Assembly: GCA_937927415.1 (NCBI GenBank)
Contig: CALBDS010000004.1
Location: 588,821-652,820, forward strand
From: an uncultured Rhodospirillaceae bacterium
GTDB taxonomy: Bacteria; Pseudomonadota; Alphaproteobacteria; Azospirillales; Azospirillaceae
Direction of reading: 5' to 3'
DNA: 64,000 nt
Positions within the stretch are counted from its first letter, which is position 1. The number at the start of each line of letters is the position of its first letter. Made by a program: the position numbers and the translations under genes. Below, in pieces: positions 46,031-54,613 of this stretch. Below the pieces are notes generated by a model. That model was not told the DNA's origin. It saw only the letters and a program-made list of their open reading frames with translations, and did not search any database.

Positions 46031-47170
46031 ATGATCCGGGATCAAGAAACACTGAACATTCTTCTCAGCTCCCTGTCCCGCTTCGTCCGGGAACGCCTCG
46101 TCCCGAACGAGGCCCAGGTCGCCGAGAGCGACCGGATTCCCGACGATCTGATCGGGGAGATGAAGGCGCTCGGCCTGTTCGGCCTGGCGATCCCGGAGGA
46201 GCACGGCGGGATGGGGATGACCATGGAAGAGGAGGTCCTGGCCACCTTCGAGATCGCCTGGGCGTCGCCGGCCTTCCGCTCCTTCTTCGCCACCAACAAC
46301 GGCATCGGCGCCCAGGGCATCGTCATCGACGGCACGCCGGAACAGAAGGAGCGCTATCTGCCACGGCTGGCGTCGGGCGAGATCATCGGCTCCTTCGCGC
46401 TCACCGAACCCGACAGCGGCTCCGACGCGGCCAGCCTGCGGACCACGGCGGTGAAGGACGGCGATCACTATGTGCTGAACGGCACCAAGCGCTACATCAC
46501 CAACGCCCCGGAGGCCGGCATCTTCACCGTCATGGCCCGCACCGCACCCGGTCCGGGCGGCATTTCCGCCTTCATCGTCGAGCGTGGCACCCCCGGCCTG
46601 GCGCTGGGCGCCATCGACCGGAAGATGGGTCAGAAGGGGGCGCACATCTGCGACGTCATCTTCGAGGACTGCCGCGTTCCGGCGGGGAACCTGATCGGCG
46701 GCCGCGAGGGCGTCGGCTTCAAGACGGCGATGAAGGTGCTGGACAAGGGCCGCATCACCATCGCGGCGGTGTGCGTCGGCGTGGCGGAGCGCATGCTGGA
46801 CGAGGCGCTGCGCTACGCCTGCGAGCGCGTGCAGTTCGGCAAGCCGATCGCCGAATTCCAGCTGATCCAGGCCATGCTGGCCGACAGCAAGGCGGAGATC
46901 TACGCCGCCCGCTCGATGGTCCTCGACGCCGCGCGCCGCCGCGACCTGGGGCAGGACGTCGGCACCGAGGCGTCCTGCGCCAAGCTGTTCGCCTCGGAGA
47001 TGTGCGGGCGCGTCGCCGACCGGGCCGTGCAGATCTTCGGCGGCGCCGGGTATCTGGCCGAGTACGGCATCGAGCGCTTCTACCGCGATGTCCGGCTGTT
47101 CCGCATCTTCGAGGGAACCACCCAGATCCAGCAGCTGGTCATCGCCCGCAACCTGATCCGCAACCGCTGA
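46031..47170 (+). CDS. Acyl-CoA dehydrogenase
   Basis: 379 residues with all family marks: SFALTEPDSGSDAASLRTTA, NGTKRYITNAPEAGIF, QIFGGAGYLAEYGIERFYRD and catalytic Glu in RIFEGTTQIQQLVIARNLI. It is more like medium/short-chain enzymes than AliB. In this operon it may dehydrogenate pimeloyl-CoA to 2-heptenedioyl-CoA, or act as a second ring dehydrogenase. I cannot separate these from sequence. AGAAGGAG precedes the ATG; the gap to badI is 79 nt. Confidence 0.88.
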   Translation: MIRDQETLNILLSSLSRFVRERLVPNEAQVAESDRIPDDLIGEMKALGLFGLAIPEEHGGMGMTMEEEVLATFEIAWASPAFRSFFATNNGIGAQGIVIDGTPEQKERYLPRLASGEIIGSFALTEPDSGSDAASLRTTAVKDGDHYVLNGTKRYITNAPEAGIFTVMARTAPGPGGISAFIVERGTPGLALGAIDRKMGQKGAHICDVIFEDCRVPAGNLIGGREGVGFKTAMKVLDKGRITIAAVCVGVAERMLDEALRYACERVQFGKPIAEFQLIQAMLADSKAEIYAARSMVLDAARRRDLGQDVGTEASCAKLFASEMCGRVADRAVQIFGGAGYLAEYGIERFYRDVRLFRIFEGTTQIQQLVIARNLIRNR

Positions 47171-47193
47171 CCACCCGTCAGGCAGGAACAAGC

Positions 47194-47976
47194 ATGGGGA
47201 TCCCGATGAACGACGTGGTGATCGAACGGCCGCACCCGCAGGTGGCCCTGGTGCGGATCGACCGGCCGGAGGCGAAGAACGCGCTGAACACCCATGTGCG
47301 GACGCGGCTGGCCGAGGCGTTCACCGACCTGGGCCGGGATGACGGCGTGCGGGCGGTCGTGCTGACCGGCACCGGAGAGGTCTTCGCCGCCGGAGCCGAC
47401 ATCAGGGAGATGGCCGACAGCGGGGCCGTCGAGATGATGCTGCGCCGGACGCATCGGCTGTGGGCGGCCATCGCCGGCTGCCCGAAACCGGTGATCGCGG
47501 CGGTGAACGGCTACGCGCTTGGCGGCGGATGCGAGCTTGCCATGCACGCGGACATCATCGTCGCCGGGGAAAGCGCACGGTTCGGCCAGCCGGAGATCCG
47601 TGTCGGCGTCATGCCGGGTGCCGGCGGCACCCAGCGGCTGGTCCGCGCCGTCGGCAAGCACAAGGCCATGATGATGCTGCTCACCGGCAAACCGGTGTCC
47701 GCGCGGGAGGCTGACGCCATGGGCCTGGCCAGCGTCGTCGTGCCCGACGCGGAGGTTCTGGAAACGGCGCTGACCATGGCCGAGACGATTGCCGGCATGC
47801 CGCCGCTCGCCGCCCAGCAGATCAAGGAAGTTCTGCTGGCCGGCATGGACGCGCCCTTGGAGACCGCGCTCATGCTGGAGCGCAAGGCTTTTCAATTGCT
47901 CTTCGACTCGCGTGACCAGAAGGAAGGCATGCGGGCGTTCCTCGAGAAACGGCGGGCGACCTACGAGGGACGATGA
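47194..47976 (+). CDS. Enoyl-CoA hydratase, BadK-like
   Basis: 260 residues of the crotonase family with GTGEVFAAGADIREM and NGYALGGGCELAMHADIIVA (oxyanion hole), and the two catalytic Glu residues of hydratases in the GGCELA and PEIRVGVMPGAGGTQRL stretches. In the ali/bad pathway BadK hydrates cyclohex-1-ene-1-carboxyl-CoA; the same enzyme could also hydrate the linear enoyl-CoA of pimelate beta-oxidation. Start ATG 47194 has AGGA upstream; ATG 47206 is possible. Last gene of the plus-strand operon. Confidence 0.85.
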   Translation: MGIPMNDVVIERPHPQVALVRIDRPEAKNALNTHVRTRLAEAFTDLGRDDGVRAVVLTGTGEVFAAGADIREMADSGAVEMMLRRTHRLWAAIAGCPKPVIAAVNGYALGGGCELAMHADIIVAGESARFGQPEIRVGVMPGAGGTQRLVRAVGKHKAMMMLLTGKPVSAREADAMGLASVVVPDAEVLETALTMAETIAGMPPLAAQQIKEVLLAGMDAPLETALMLERKAFQLLFDSRDQKEGMRAFLEKRRATYEGR

Positions 47977-48122
47977 CGCTGGCACATCGTACCATCCGCG
48001 AGGATTGCTGCACCCGCGCCATTCCACCGGCAACCATCCCTGCCGTACATGCCCTTCCGAACCGCCTGCGTGTCATCGCCTTCATGGTCCTGGTTCCCGA
48101 CGTCGCTCCAATGCGGATTGCG

Positions 48123-48578
48123 TCACCCCGTCCGGACGGCGGGCCGCACCCTGCGGGCCGTCAGAGCCGCCAGCAGGGTGGCAACGAGCAGCAGGGCCGC
48201 GCTGATGCCGAAGGTCGCCTGATATCCGCGCGTGTCGAACAGCACCCCCCCGACGACCGCGCCGACGGTGATCGCGAGTTGGACGACCGCGACCATCAGG
48301 CCGCCGCCGGCCTCGGCATCGTCCTTGCCAACCAGGTCCACCAGCCGACCGGCGCCAACGTCGCGAGCAGCCCCCAGAGTCCCAGCAACACGGCGGTTGC
48401 CGCCATACCGCCGCCGAACAGGATGAGAGCCGATGCGATGAGCGCCATCTGCACCGGGATGGTGATCAGTGTCCGGTAGAGGCGATCCTTCACGAACCTG
48501 CCGATGAGCGCGGTGCCGATGAAGCCCGTCACGCCCATCGTCAGCAGCATGAGCGACAGCGTGGAGACGTCGGCTGCG
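48123..48578 (-). pseudogene. C-terminal remnant of an MFS transporter
   Basis: The minus strand reads ADVSTLSLMLLTMGVTGFIG, then TALIGRFVKDRLYRTL and GLWGLLATLAPVGWWTWLAR, in one frame. Near 48320-48340 it shifts to another frame giving DDAEAGGGLMVAVVQLAITV and LLAALTARRVRPAV, ending at 48123. These are transmembrane helices 9-12 of an MFS efflux-type protein. The N-terminal half is missing and the frame is broken, so it is dead. At 48578 it abuts a Rieske gene fragment on the opposite strand. Confidence 0.7.
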
Positions 48579-48583
48579 CCACC

Positions 48584-48972
48584 GCACCTCGCTGGTCTTC
48601 GGCCGCAACGAGGAGTGCGGCCTGCACTGTCTGTACCACGGCTGGAAGTTCGACGTGGACGGCAACACCACCGACATGCCGTCGGAGCCGACGGAGTCCG
48701 GCTTCGCCACCAAGCTGAAGCATAAGGCCTACCCGGTGCACGAGGAGGCCGGCTTCGTCTGGGTCTACATGGGTCCCGCCGCCGAGAAGCCGGAATTCGA
48801 GGCGCCCATCTTCAAGCGCTCGGCGGAGACCCGCTTCACCATCGCCAAGATCGTCATCGACTGCAACTGGGCGCAGATCCTGGAAGGGGCGATCGACTCC
48901 TCGCACTCCTCCAACCTGCACTCGTCGGACATGGTACCGGCGCGCGTCGACGGGGCGAAGGCACGCTCATGA
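48584..48972 (+). pseudogene. Truncated near-copy of the Rieske oxygenase gene
   Basis: About 125 codons are nearly the same as residues 76-200 of the oxygenase at 3712-5019: SLVFGRNEECGLHCLYHGWK, PAAEKPEFEAPIFKRSAETR and SSHSSNLHSSDMVPARVDGA recur with scattered substitutions. The first half of the Rieske motif and the entire catalytic C-terminal part are missing; homology ends near 48962 and a stop follows at 48970. The differences show that it comes from a diverged paralogue and is not an exact recent duplication. Confidence 0.88.
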
Positions 48973-49014
48973 AGCTGCACATCAGCACCGAAGGGTGCGC
49001 ATCCGGGAGGAAAC

Positions 49015-49053
49015 ATGCTGACGAAGACTGCACCGAAACTGCTCGCTGCGGCG
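49015..49053 (+). pseudogene. Possible start of a lost exported-protein gene
   Basis: A good GGGAGGAAAC site precedes ATG 49015, and the first codons read MLTKTAPKLLAAAL, like the beginning of a signal peptide. The sequence is then cut by the transposase remnant at about 49052. In the first cluster an ABC binding-protein gene follows the oxygenase gene; this stump may be its counterpart. Too short to be sure. Confidence 0.3.
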
Positions 49054-49192
49054 CTGGGTGGTGGAGCGCAGCTTCGGGTGGATGGTGTGCTAGCGGCGCC
49101 TCGTCCGCGACTATGAGACGCGCATCAATGTCTCCGAAGGCATGATCTACGTCGCCGCGGGCTCTGTCATGCTCCGACGCCTCACAACCTGA
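49052..49192 (+). mobile_element. 3' remnant of an IS5-type transposase gene
   Basis: The frame reads RWVVERSFGWMVC, then an in-frame TAG, then RRLVRDYETRINVSEGMIYV and AAGSVMLRRLTT before TGA 49190-49192. WVVERTFGW followed by RRLxxDYE is the usual C-terminal part of IS5-like transposases. The rest of the element and its ends are missing. It belongs to a different subgroup from the intact element at 8987-9878. From 49193 to 49397 I see no gene. Confidence 0.72.
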
Positions 49193-49397
49193 ACGCGTCC
49201 GTAACCTCCTCGAATGGCTCTCAGGAGTGTGTAAACTACTTCCGTGCCGCAGGATATGCACATTCAATGTGAAAATATTCTAGAGTTTTGCCAAAACGTG
49301 GTCAGTCCGGCTCAGGGTCGGCACTGTCGCGGCTATGAAAATCCCCCAAATGCGCGAAAGCTCATAAGGGCCTCCAAGGCGAAGCGGACAGAACAAG

Positions 49398-49431
49398 ATA
49401 CCGGCGGCTCGTGGTTTCGAGCCGCCGGTAT
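49398..49431 (-). terminator. Strong hairpin after dctA
   Basis: Perfect 14-bp stem ATACCGGCGGCTCG / CGAGCCGCCGGTAT with a 6-nt loop, starting 5 nt after the dctA stop. There is only a short U-rich stretch on the exit side, but position and strength indicate a transcription end. Confidence 0.75.
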
Positions 49432-49436
49432 TGTCG

Positions 49437-50765
49437 TCAGGCGGACTGCAACGCGTCTTCACCGCCGCGCATGCGCGCATAGGCCTCGCGGGACATCGCC
49501 TCGTCGAATTCGCCGCACAGCTTGGCCGTGACCACTGTGGCGACGCTGTTGCCAATGACGTTGGTCGTGGCGATGGCGATCGACATGAAGCGGTAAACGC
49601 CGAACAGCACGGCCAAGCCTTCGAGCGGCAGAATGCCCGTCGCCGCCACCGTCGCTGCAAAGACCACGAAGCTGCCGCCGGAAACCGTCGCCGCCCCCTT
49701 GGACGTCAGCAGCATGAGAGCGAGGATGCCAAGCTGCTGGCTGAAATCGAGGGGCACGTTGTAGGCGTTCGCGAGGAAGAGCACGCCCATCGACATGTAG
49801 ATCGACGTGCCGTCCAGGTTGAAGGCATAGCCGGTGGGCAGTACCAAGCCGACGCTCTGCTTCGAGCAGCCAAAGAGCGGCAGCTTTTCCAGAAGGCGCG
49901 GCAGCACGCTTTCCGACGATGCCGTGCCGAGCACGATGAAGATCTCGTCCTTGATGTAGGCGAGGAAGTGGAACAGGTTGATCTTGAACAGCGCACAGAC
50001 GGCGCCGAGGACCACGACGATGAAGATCGTGACGACCGCGTAGAAGCTGAGCACGAGGTAGATCAGCGACAGCAGCACCGCCGTTCCGCTCGACCCCACC
50101 GCGAAGGCGACCGCGCCGAAGGTGCCGATGGGCGCGAACCACATGATGATGTGGATGAACTCGAAGAAGGCGTCGGAGATGGTGTTCAGGCCGCGCTCGA
50201 TGGGAGCGCGCTTTTCCGCCTTGAGATGCAACAGCGCGGCACCGAAGATGATGGCGATCACCAGCACCTGCAGCAGTTCCCCCCTGGCGAAGGCCGCGAC
50301 GAAGTTGTCCGGGAAGATGTTCAGGATGAAGTCCATCGTCGAGTGCGGCTGGCTCGGCACCGCCGGTGGCTTCACGCCGGCCGCGGTGGCTGCCGCCGCG
50401 ATGCCCTTGCCAATCCCGAGGAGGTTCCCGGCGACAAGGCCGAACGCGAGCGCGATCGTCGAGACGATCTCGAAATAGAGCATCGCCACGAAGCCAACCT
50501 TGCCGACCCGCTTGAAGTCGCCGGCCGACACGATGCCGATCGCCACGCAGAAGAAGACCAGGGGGGCCACCGCCGTCTTGATGAGGCGCAGGAAGATGTC
50601 GCCCAGGATCTTCAGATTGGTCGCAAAGGACGGAAACAGAAAACCGACCGCCGCGCCGAGCACCATGGCGACGACGATCTGAAAGCCCAGGTTCTTCCAC
50701 AGCGCCTTCTTGCGGGGCGTGGCGGATGCGGTGGGCGGTGAGGCGGTGGAGGCTGAAGCAGTCAC
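49437..50765 (-). CDS. dctA: C4-dicarboxylate:cation symporter DctA
   Basis: 442 residues of the DAACS family with the DctA signatures ASSESVLPRLLEKLPLFGC, GYAFNLDGTSIYMSMGVLFL, LTSKGAATVSGGSFVVFA and NVIGNSVATVVTAKLCGEFD; about eight membrane segments and two re-entrant loops are expected. It imports succinate, fumarate or malate, or in relatives orotate and other acids. It lies 136 nt after a fumarase/aspartase-superfamily lyase gene and shares its promoter, hinting that the lyase substrate, or a fumarate-like product, is what this copy carries (inference). Confidence 0.94.
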   Translation of the reverse strand: MTASASTASPPTASATPRKKALWKNLGFQIVVAMVLGAAVGFLFPSFATNLKILGDIFLRLIKTAVAPLVFFCVAIGIVSAGDFKRVGKVGFVAMLYFEIVSTIALAFGLVAGNLLGIGKGIAAAATAAGVKPPAVPSQPHSTMDFILNIFPDNFVAAFARGELLQVLVIAIIFGAALLHLKAEKRAPIERGLNTISDAFFEFIHIIMWFAPIGTFGAVAFAVGSSGTAVLLSLIYLVLSFYAVVTIFIVVVLGAVCALFKINLFHFLAYIKDEIFIVLGTASSESVLPRLLEKLPLFGCSKQSVGLVLPTGYAFNLDGTSIYMSMGVLFLANAYNVPLDFSQQLGILALMLLTSKGAATVSGGSFVVFAATVAATGILPLEGLAVLFGVYRFMSIAIATTNVIGNSVATVVTAKLCGEFDEAMSREAYARMRGGEDALQSA

Positions 50766-50901
50766 GGGAGTTCCTCCTGAACGTTGGCGGGGTGCGCTTC
50801 TTCTCCTCCGGAGGCTGGGCCTCCGGGCGGCGGCGCTGGATTGCGCGGGTCGGGCTGCGGCGAGGCGGCGGGGCCGCCGGTGTCGTCGATGGGGGCGCGG
50901 G

Positions 50902-52275
50902 TCAGGCGGTCCGCGGTGCCGAGGCGATCACCCGGTCAACCATCTGCGGCGCTTGGCCGAGATAGTTGTTGGGGTCGGTCAGGCGGTCGATCGTCGCCCG
51001 GTCGATGCGCTCCGCGATCACCGGATCGGCGGCAAGGGCATCGGCGAGCGAACCGCCCTTCTCGTTGACCCGCCGGCAGGCGTCGTAGACCACGTCATGC
51101 GCCTGCTGGCGGCCGATCTGCGGGGCGAGCCCCATCATCACCGCTTCAGCGACGATCAACCCCCGGCTGAGACCGAGGTTCTTCGCCATCTGCGCCTCGT
51201 CGACGATCAGGCCGCCGAGGGCGAACTTGGCTTGGTTGAGCGCCCCCGCCGTGAGCACGAAGCTTTCCGGGATGGCGATCCATTCCGCGTGCCAGGGCCC
51301 CGTCGCCCGCTCGAAATCCTGGATCATGGCGTCGAGCATCAGGCCGGCGTGCTGGCGCACGCCCTTCGAGGCGGCGAGCATCAGTTCGGACGAGATCGGA
51401 TTGCGCTTCTGCGGCATGGTCGAGGACGCGCCGCGGCCCTTCACGAACGGCTCGTACAATTCGGCGAACTCGGTCGAGGCCATGATCATGACGTCGAGCG
51501 CGATCTTGCCGAGCGAACCGGTGATCAGCGCCAGCAGGTTGACGGTCTCCGCGAGGCCGTCGCGGGCGACGTGCCAGGTCGAGACCGGGACGCCCAAGCC
51601 CAACTCCTCGCAGAAGGCCGTCTGGACCTCCAGGCCCTTGTCGCCGAGCGACGCCAGCGTGCCGGCGGCCCCCGCGAACTCACCGACGAGGACACGCGGC
51701 TTGAGCTGCTCCAGACGCTCGGCGTGGCGATCGAACATGGCGAGCCAGATGGCGGCCTTGTAACCGAAGGTCACGGGCAGCGCCTGCTGCAGGTGGGTGC
51801 GACCGGCCATCGGCGTGTCGCGATGACGCGTGGCCAGATCGGCCAGGATGCGGCGCAGTTCGCCGATGTCGTCCTCGACGATCCTCAGGCCTTCCCGCAC
51901 CTGAAGGACGACGGCGGTGTCCATGATGTCCTGGGTGGTGGCCCCCCAATGCACGTAACGCCCCGCCTCGCCGCACTGCTCCACGAGCTGATGCACGAGC
52001 GGCAGGATCGGATAGCCGACGATGTCGGTCTCCTGGCGCAGGCGGCCGAAATCGAGGGTGGCGACGGTGGAGCGTGCCGCGATCGCCTCGGCCGCTTCGG
52101 CGGGGATGACGCCGCAACGCGCCTCAGCGCGCGCCAGCGCGACCTCGACCTCGACGTAGCGCGAAATCAAGGCGTGGTCGGAGAAGACCTCGCGCATGCG
52201 CGGGGTCCCAAAGGCATCGCGGAAGAGGATGGAGTCGAGGACGGTGGTGGCCGACGGTACGGTCGGGGCCGGCAT
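50902..52275 (-). CDS. Adenylosuccinate lyase / carboxymuconate cycloisomerase family lyase (PcaB-like)
   Basis: 457 residues of the aspartase/fumarase superfamily: VHWGATTQDIMDTAVVLQVR with the conserved His/Thr, GRTHLQQALPVTFGYK with the catalytic His, and the signature loop GRGASSTMPQKRNPISSELM with the catalytic Ser. C-terminal ASL-type helices are present. Members include 3-carboxy-cis,cis-muconate cycloisomerase, adenylosuccinate lyase and lyases of N-succinyl compounds. The GntR regulator and dctA next door argue against purine synthesis and for an inducible catabolic role. GGAGGAA precedes ATG 52275. Reaction not determined. Confidence 0.82.
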   Translation of the reverse strand: MPAPTVPSATTVLDSILFRDAFGTPRMREVFSDHALISRYVEVEVALARAEARCGVIPAEAAEAIAARSTVATLDFGRLRQETDIVGYPILPLVHQLVEQCGEAGRYVHWGATTQDIMDTAVVLQVREGLRIVEDDIGELRRILADLATRHRDTPMAGRTHLQQALPVTFGYKAAIWLAMFDRHAERLEQLKPRVLVGEFAGAAGTLASLGDKGLEVQTAFCEELGLGVPVSTWHVARDGLAETVNLLALITGSLGKIALDVMIMASTEFAELYEPFVKGRGASSTMPQKRNPISSELMLAASKGVRQHAGLMLDAMIQDFERATGPWHAEWIAIPESFVLTAGALNQAKFALGGLIVDEAQMAKNLGLSRGLIVAEAVMMGLAPQIGRQQAHDVVYDACRRVNEKGGSLADALAADPVIAERIDRATIDRLTDPNNYLGQAPQMVDRVIASAPRTA

Positions 52276-52296
52276 GGGGTTCCTCCGTTTGCTGTT

Positions 52297-52357
52297 TTAT
52301 GTCCGGCCATCATGTTATGTCCGGACATAAAGATGTGTATCTTATGTCCGGACATAA
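52297..52357. promoter_or_regulatory. Three GntR-type operators in the lyase/GntR divergent promoter
   Basis: TTATGTCCGGACATAA, a perfect 16-bp palindrome, occurs at 52315-52330 and again at 52342-52357. A degenerate third copy (TTATGTCCGGCCATCA) stands at 52297-52312. Starts are 18 and 27 bp apart. The array lies immediately upstream of the lyase ribosome-binding site and about 70 bp from the GntR start, so binding would repress both directions. Confidence 0.85.
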
Positions 52358-52426
52358 AGTCAACAATCTGTTATGCTGACAAAGCGGGGTATCTGGAAGT
52401 GCGACCTTTGATTGATGGACTGGGCA

Positions 52427-53188
52427 ATGACTGAAACCCGTTACGCGCAGGTGGCGCGCGATCTCGCCGAAGGAATCCGGACTGGGCGCTTTCCGGTCGG
52501 CTCTCTGCTGCCGACCGAGCTTGAGTTGTGCGCGCATTACGGGGCGAGCCGGCACACCGTGCGTGCTGCCTTGAAGGAAATGCAGGAGCTTGGCCTCGTG
52601 TCGCGCCGCAAGAAGGCTGGAACACGCGTGGAGGCCGTCGGCACACCGAGCGGCTATCGGCAGTCGCTGGCTTCGGTCGAGGACCTCGTCCAGTTCGGGG
52701 CGACGCACGCCCGCGCCGTGCGCGAGGTGGAGAGCGTCGTCGTCGACCGGGCTCTCGCCAAGGAGTTGGGCTGCGCGCCCGGAACGCGCTGGCTGCGCGT
52801 GTCGAGCCTGCGCCTGGAAGGCGGAACCAACACGCTTCCGGTTGGATGGACCGACGTCTATGTGGATGAGGCCTATGCCGACCTGCAGGACGTCGTGCGG
52901 GAGTTTCCGGGAGTGCTGATCAGCTCTCTCATCGAGTCACGGTACGGGCGCCGGATCGCGGAGATCCGCCAGGATGTGAAGGGAGCGCTGATCCCCGAAA
53001 ACCTCGCCGGGGAACTGAAGGCCGAGGCGGGATCGCCGGCCCTGATGGTCATACGCCATTATCTTGATCCCGCCGGAGAGGTCTTTGAAATCACGCGGAC
53101 CATCCATCCTGCCGACCGCTTCACGTTTTCGCTTCGCCTGAAACGCGAGCGCGACCAAGGCCCTGGTCAGACCGAAACAGCATCCTAA
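52427..53188 (+). CDS. GntR-family regulator, HutC/UTRA type
   Basis: About 253 residues: N-terminal winged helix (YAQVARDLAEGIRTGRFPVG, LCAHYGASRHTVRAALKEMQ) and a C-terminal UTRA ligand-binding domain (TRWLRVSSLRLEGG, IRQDVKGALIPENLAGEL, VIRHYLDPAGEVFEITRTIH). It is divergent from the lyase-dctA operon and almost surely binds the palindromes between them. Start ATG 52427 (MTETRY) or ATG 52415; neither has a strong ribosome-binding site, which fits low expression of a repressor. Confidence 0.9.
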   Translation: MTETRYAQVARDLAEGIRTGRFPVGSLLPTELELCAHYGASRHTVRAALKEMQELGLVSRRKKAGTRVEAVGTPSGYRQSLASVEDLVQFGATHARAVREVESVVVDRALAKELGCAPGTRWLRVSSLRLEGGTNTLPVGWTDVYVDEAYADLQDVVREFPGVLISSLIESRYGRRIAEIRQDVKGALIPENLAGELKAEAGSPALMVIRHYLDPAGEVFEITRTIHPADRFTFSLRLKRERDQGPGQTETAS

Positions 53189-53213
53189 TGGCATTGTCAC
53201 CCTGACGCTAAGT

Positions 53214-53576
53214 ACCGGTAACGGCATGCCCTCCGGCGCGAAGGCGCCGACCTTGCTGACCCCGCCGGTCACGTCGGTCTCGCCCGACTGGTACTTCTTG
53301 CGTCAGCCCGAAGTGCGCTCCCACCGCCTTGGACGAGGTGAACTGCCCCTGACCGTCAATGGCCGTCTTGAAGGAGAGCGCCATCAGCGCACCAACACCC
53401 GGCACCGTCATCAGCTGCCGGCACACGTCATCGCCGCGCAGGATCGCCGGCATACGCCGATGCAGATGCATGAACTCGCTGTGCAATCCGGCGCGGGCCG
53501 TCAGCATGGCGCCGATGACGGTCTGCAGCATCTCCTGCCCGGCGATCAGTTCCTGCACACGCGCGGCAAAGACCGG
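53214..53576 (-). pseudogene. IS110-family transposase C-terminal fragment
   Basis: The minus strand reads VFAARVQELIAGQEMLQTVI, then DDVCRQLMTVPGVGALMALS, FKTAIDGQGQFTSSKAVGAH and FGLTQ, the transposase_20 region of IS110/IS116/IS902 enzymes. After FGLTQ the frame shifts. The N-terminal RuvC-like DEDD part is absent, so it cannot be active. It abuts the C-terminal end of the LysR gene at about 53576. Confidence 0.75.
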
Positions 53577-54516
53577 GCGAGTGCGGTTTCCCGGAGGGGC
53601 GGCGGCAGGGCCGTCGCCTCCGGCAACGTTGCCGCGAGGGCGTCGATCGCCAGCCGGACGCGCATCGGGAGGTGGGGCGCCTGCGGCCACAGGAGATGGC
53701 TGTCGAAGGCATGGGATGGCAGATGGTTGAGCACGATGGCAAGCCGTCCCGCCGCCAGGTCGTCGCGGATCAGCCAGCACGGCAGCCAGGCAAGACCATG
53801 CCCGTCGACCACCGCGTCCCGGATTGTGCCAAGATCGTCGAAAACCAGCCGGCTTGGCGGCATCATCTCGCTCATGGCACCGCCATGGAGCGGGAAGAGC
53901 CATGGTTTGATACGGCCAGGACGGCCGTAGAGCACCGCCCGGTGTCCCGACAGCGCGTGCAGGTCCCCCGGAACACCATGCTTTTCGAGATAGCGCGGCG
54001 CGGCGCAGACCCGCATGTGCTGGTAGGCGACACGCCGCCCCGCAAGGCCCGGCCAGTCCTGCAAGGGGGGCCGTTGCGCACGGCGAGATCAAAACCGTCC
54101 TCCACCACATCGACGAGCCGATCGCTGAAGTTGATGTCGAGCTCCAGCTTGGGGTGGTCCTCGGTCAGCCGGATCAGCACCGGCGCGACGCATTGCCGGC
54201 CAAACAGCACCGGAACCGAGACGCGAAGACGCCCCGCGGCCTCGCGCCGCCCGGAATCGAGCATCGTGCGCGCCGCCTGCACCTCGTTCAAGGCGCGCCG
54301 GCAATGCTCGAAGAACGCCTGCCCGTCCTCCGTCAAGGTCAGCGACCGCGTCGTGCGGTGAAAAAGACGGACGCCGAGCCGCCCTTCAAGGCGCGCGATG
54401 GTCTTGCCGACCGCGGAGCGGGAGAGGTTCAGCCGCGCCGCCGCAGCCGAAAAGCCTCCCGCCTCCACCGCCGCGACGAAGACCGGCAGATCCGGCATGA
54501 TGTCGCTGTCCAGCAT
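53546..54516 (-). pseudogene. LysR-family regulator with frameshift in a homopolymer
   Basis: The N-terminal part (from ATG 54516; HTH in AAARLNLSRSAVGKTIARLE) reads to DLAVRNGPP. Then, at a run of six C on the coding strand (54064-54069), it drops into another frame that continues LQDWPGLAGRRVAYQHMRVC to HLPMRVRLAIDALAATLP. One extra C would restore a full LysR of about 300 residues. The tail after about residue 300 runs into IS110 sequence. It is divergent from the oxidoreductase gene at 54614, its probable former target. A sequencing error in the run is possible. Confidence 0.75.
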
Positions 54517-54613
54517 TGTCGCTCCTTAGGCGCCAATTGGGAGAAAATCCATCGCCACCCGGGACGGATCATCAACGCCAAACTGGGGCCTTTCGCAATC
54601 CCAAACGGAACCG

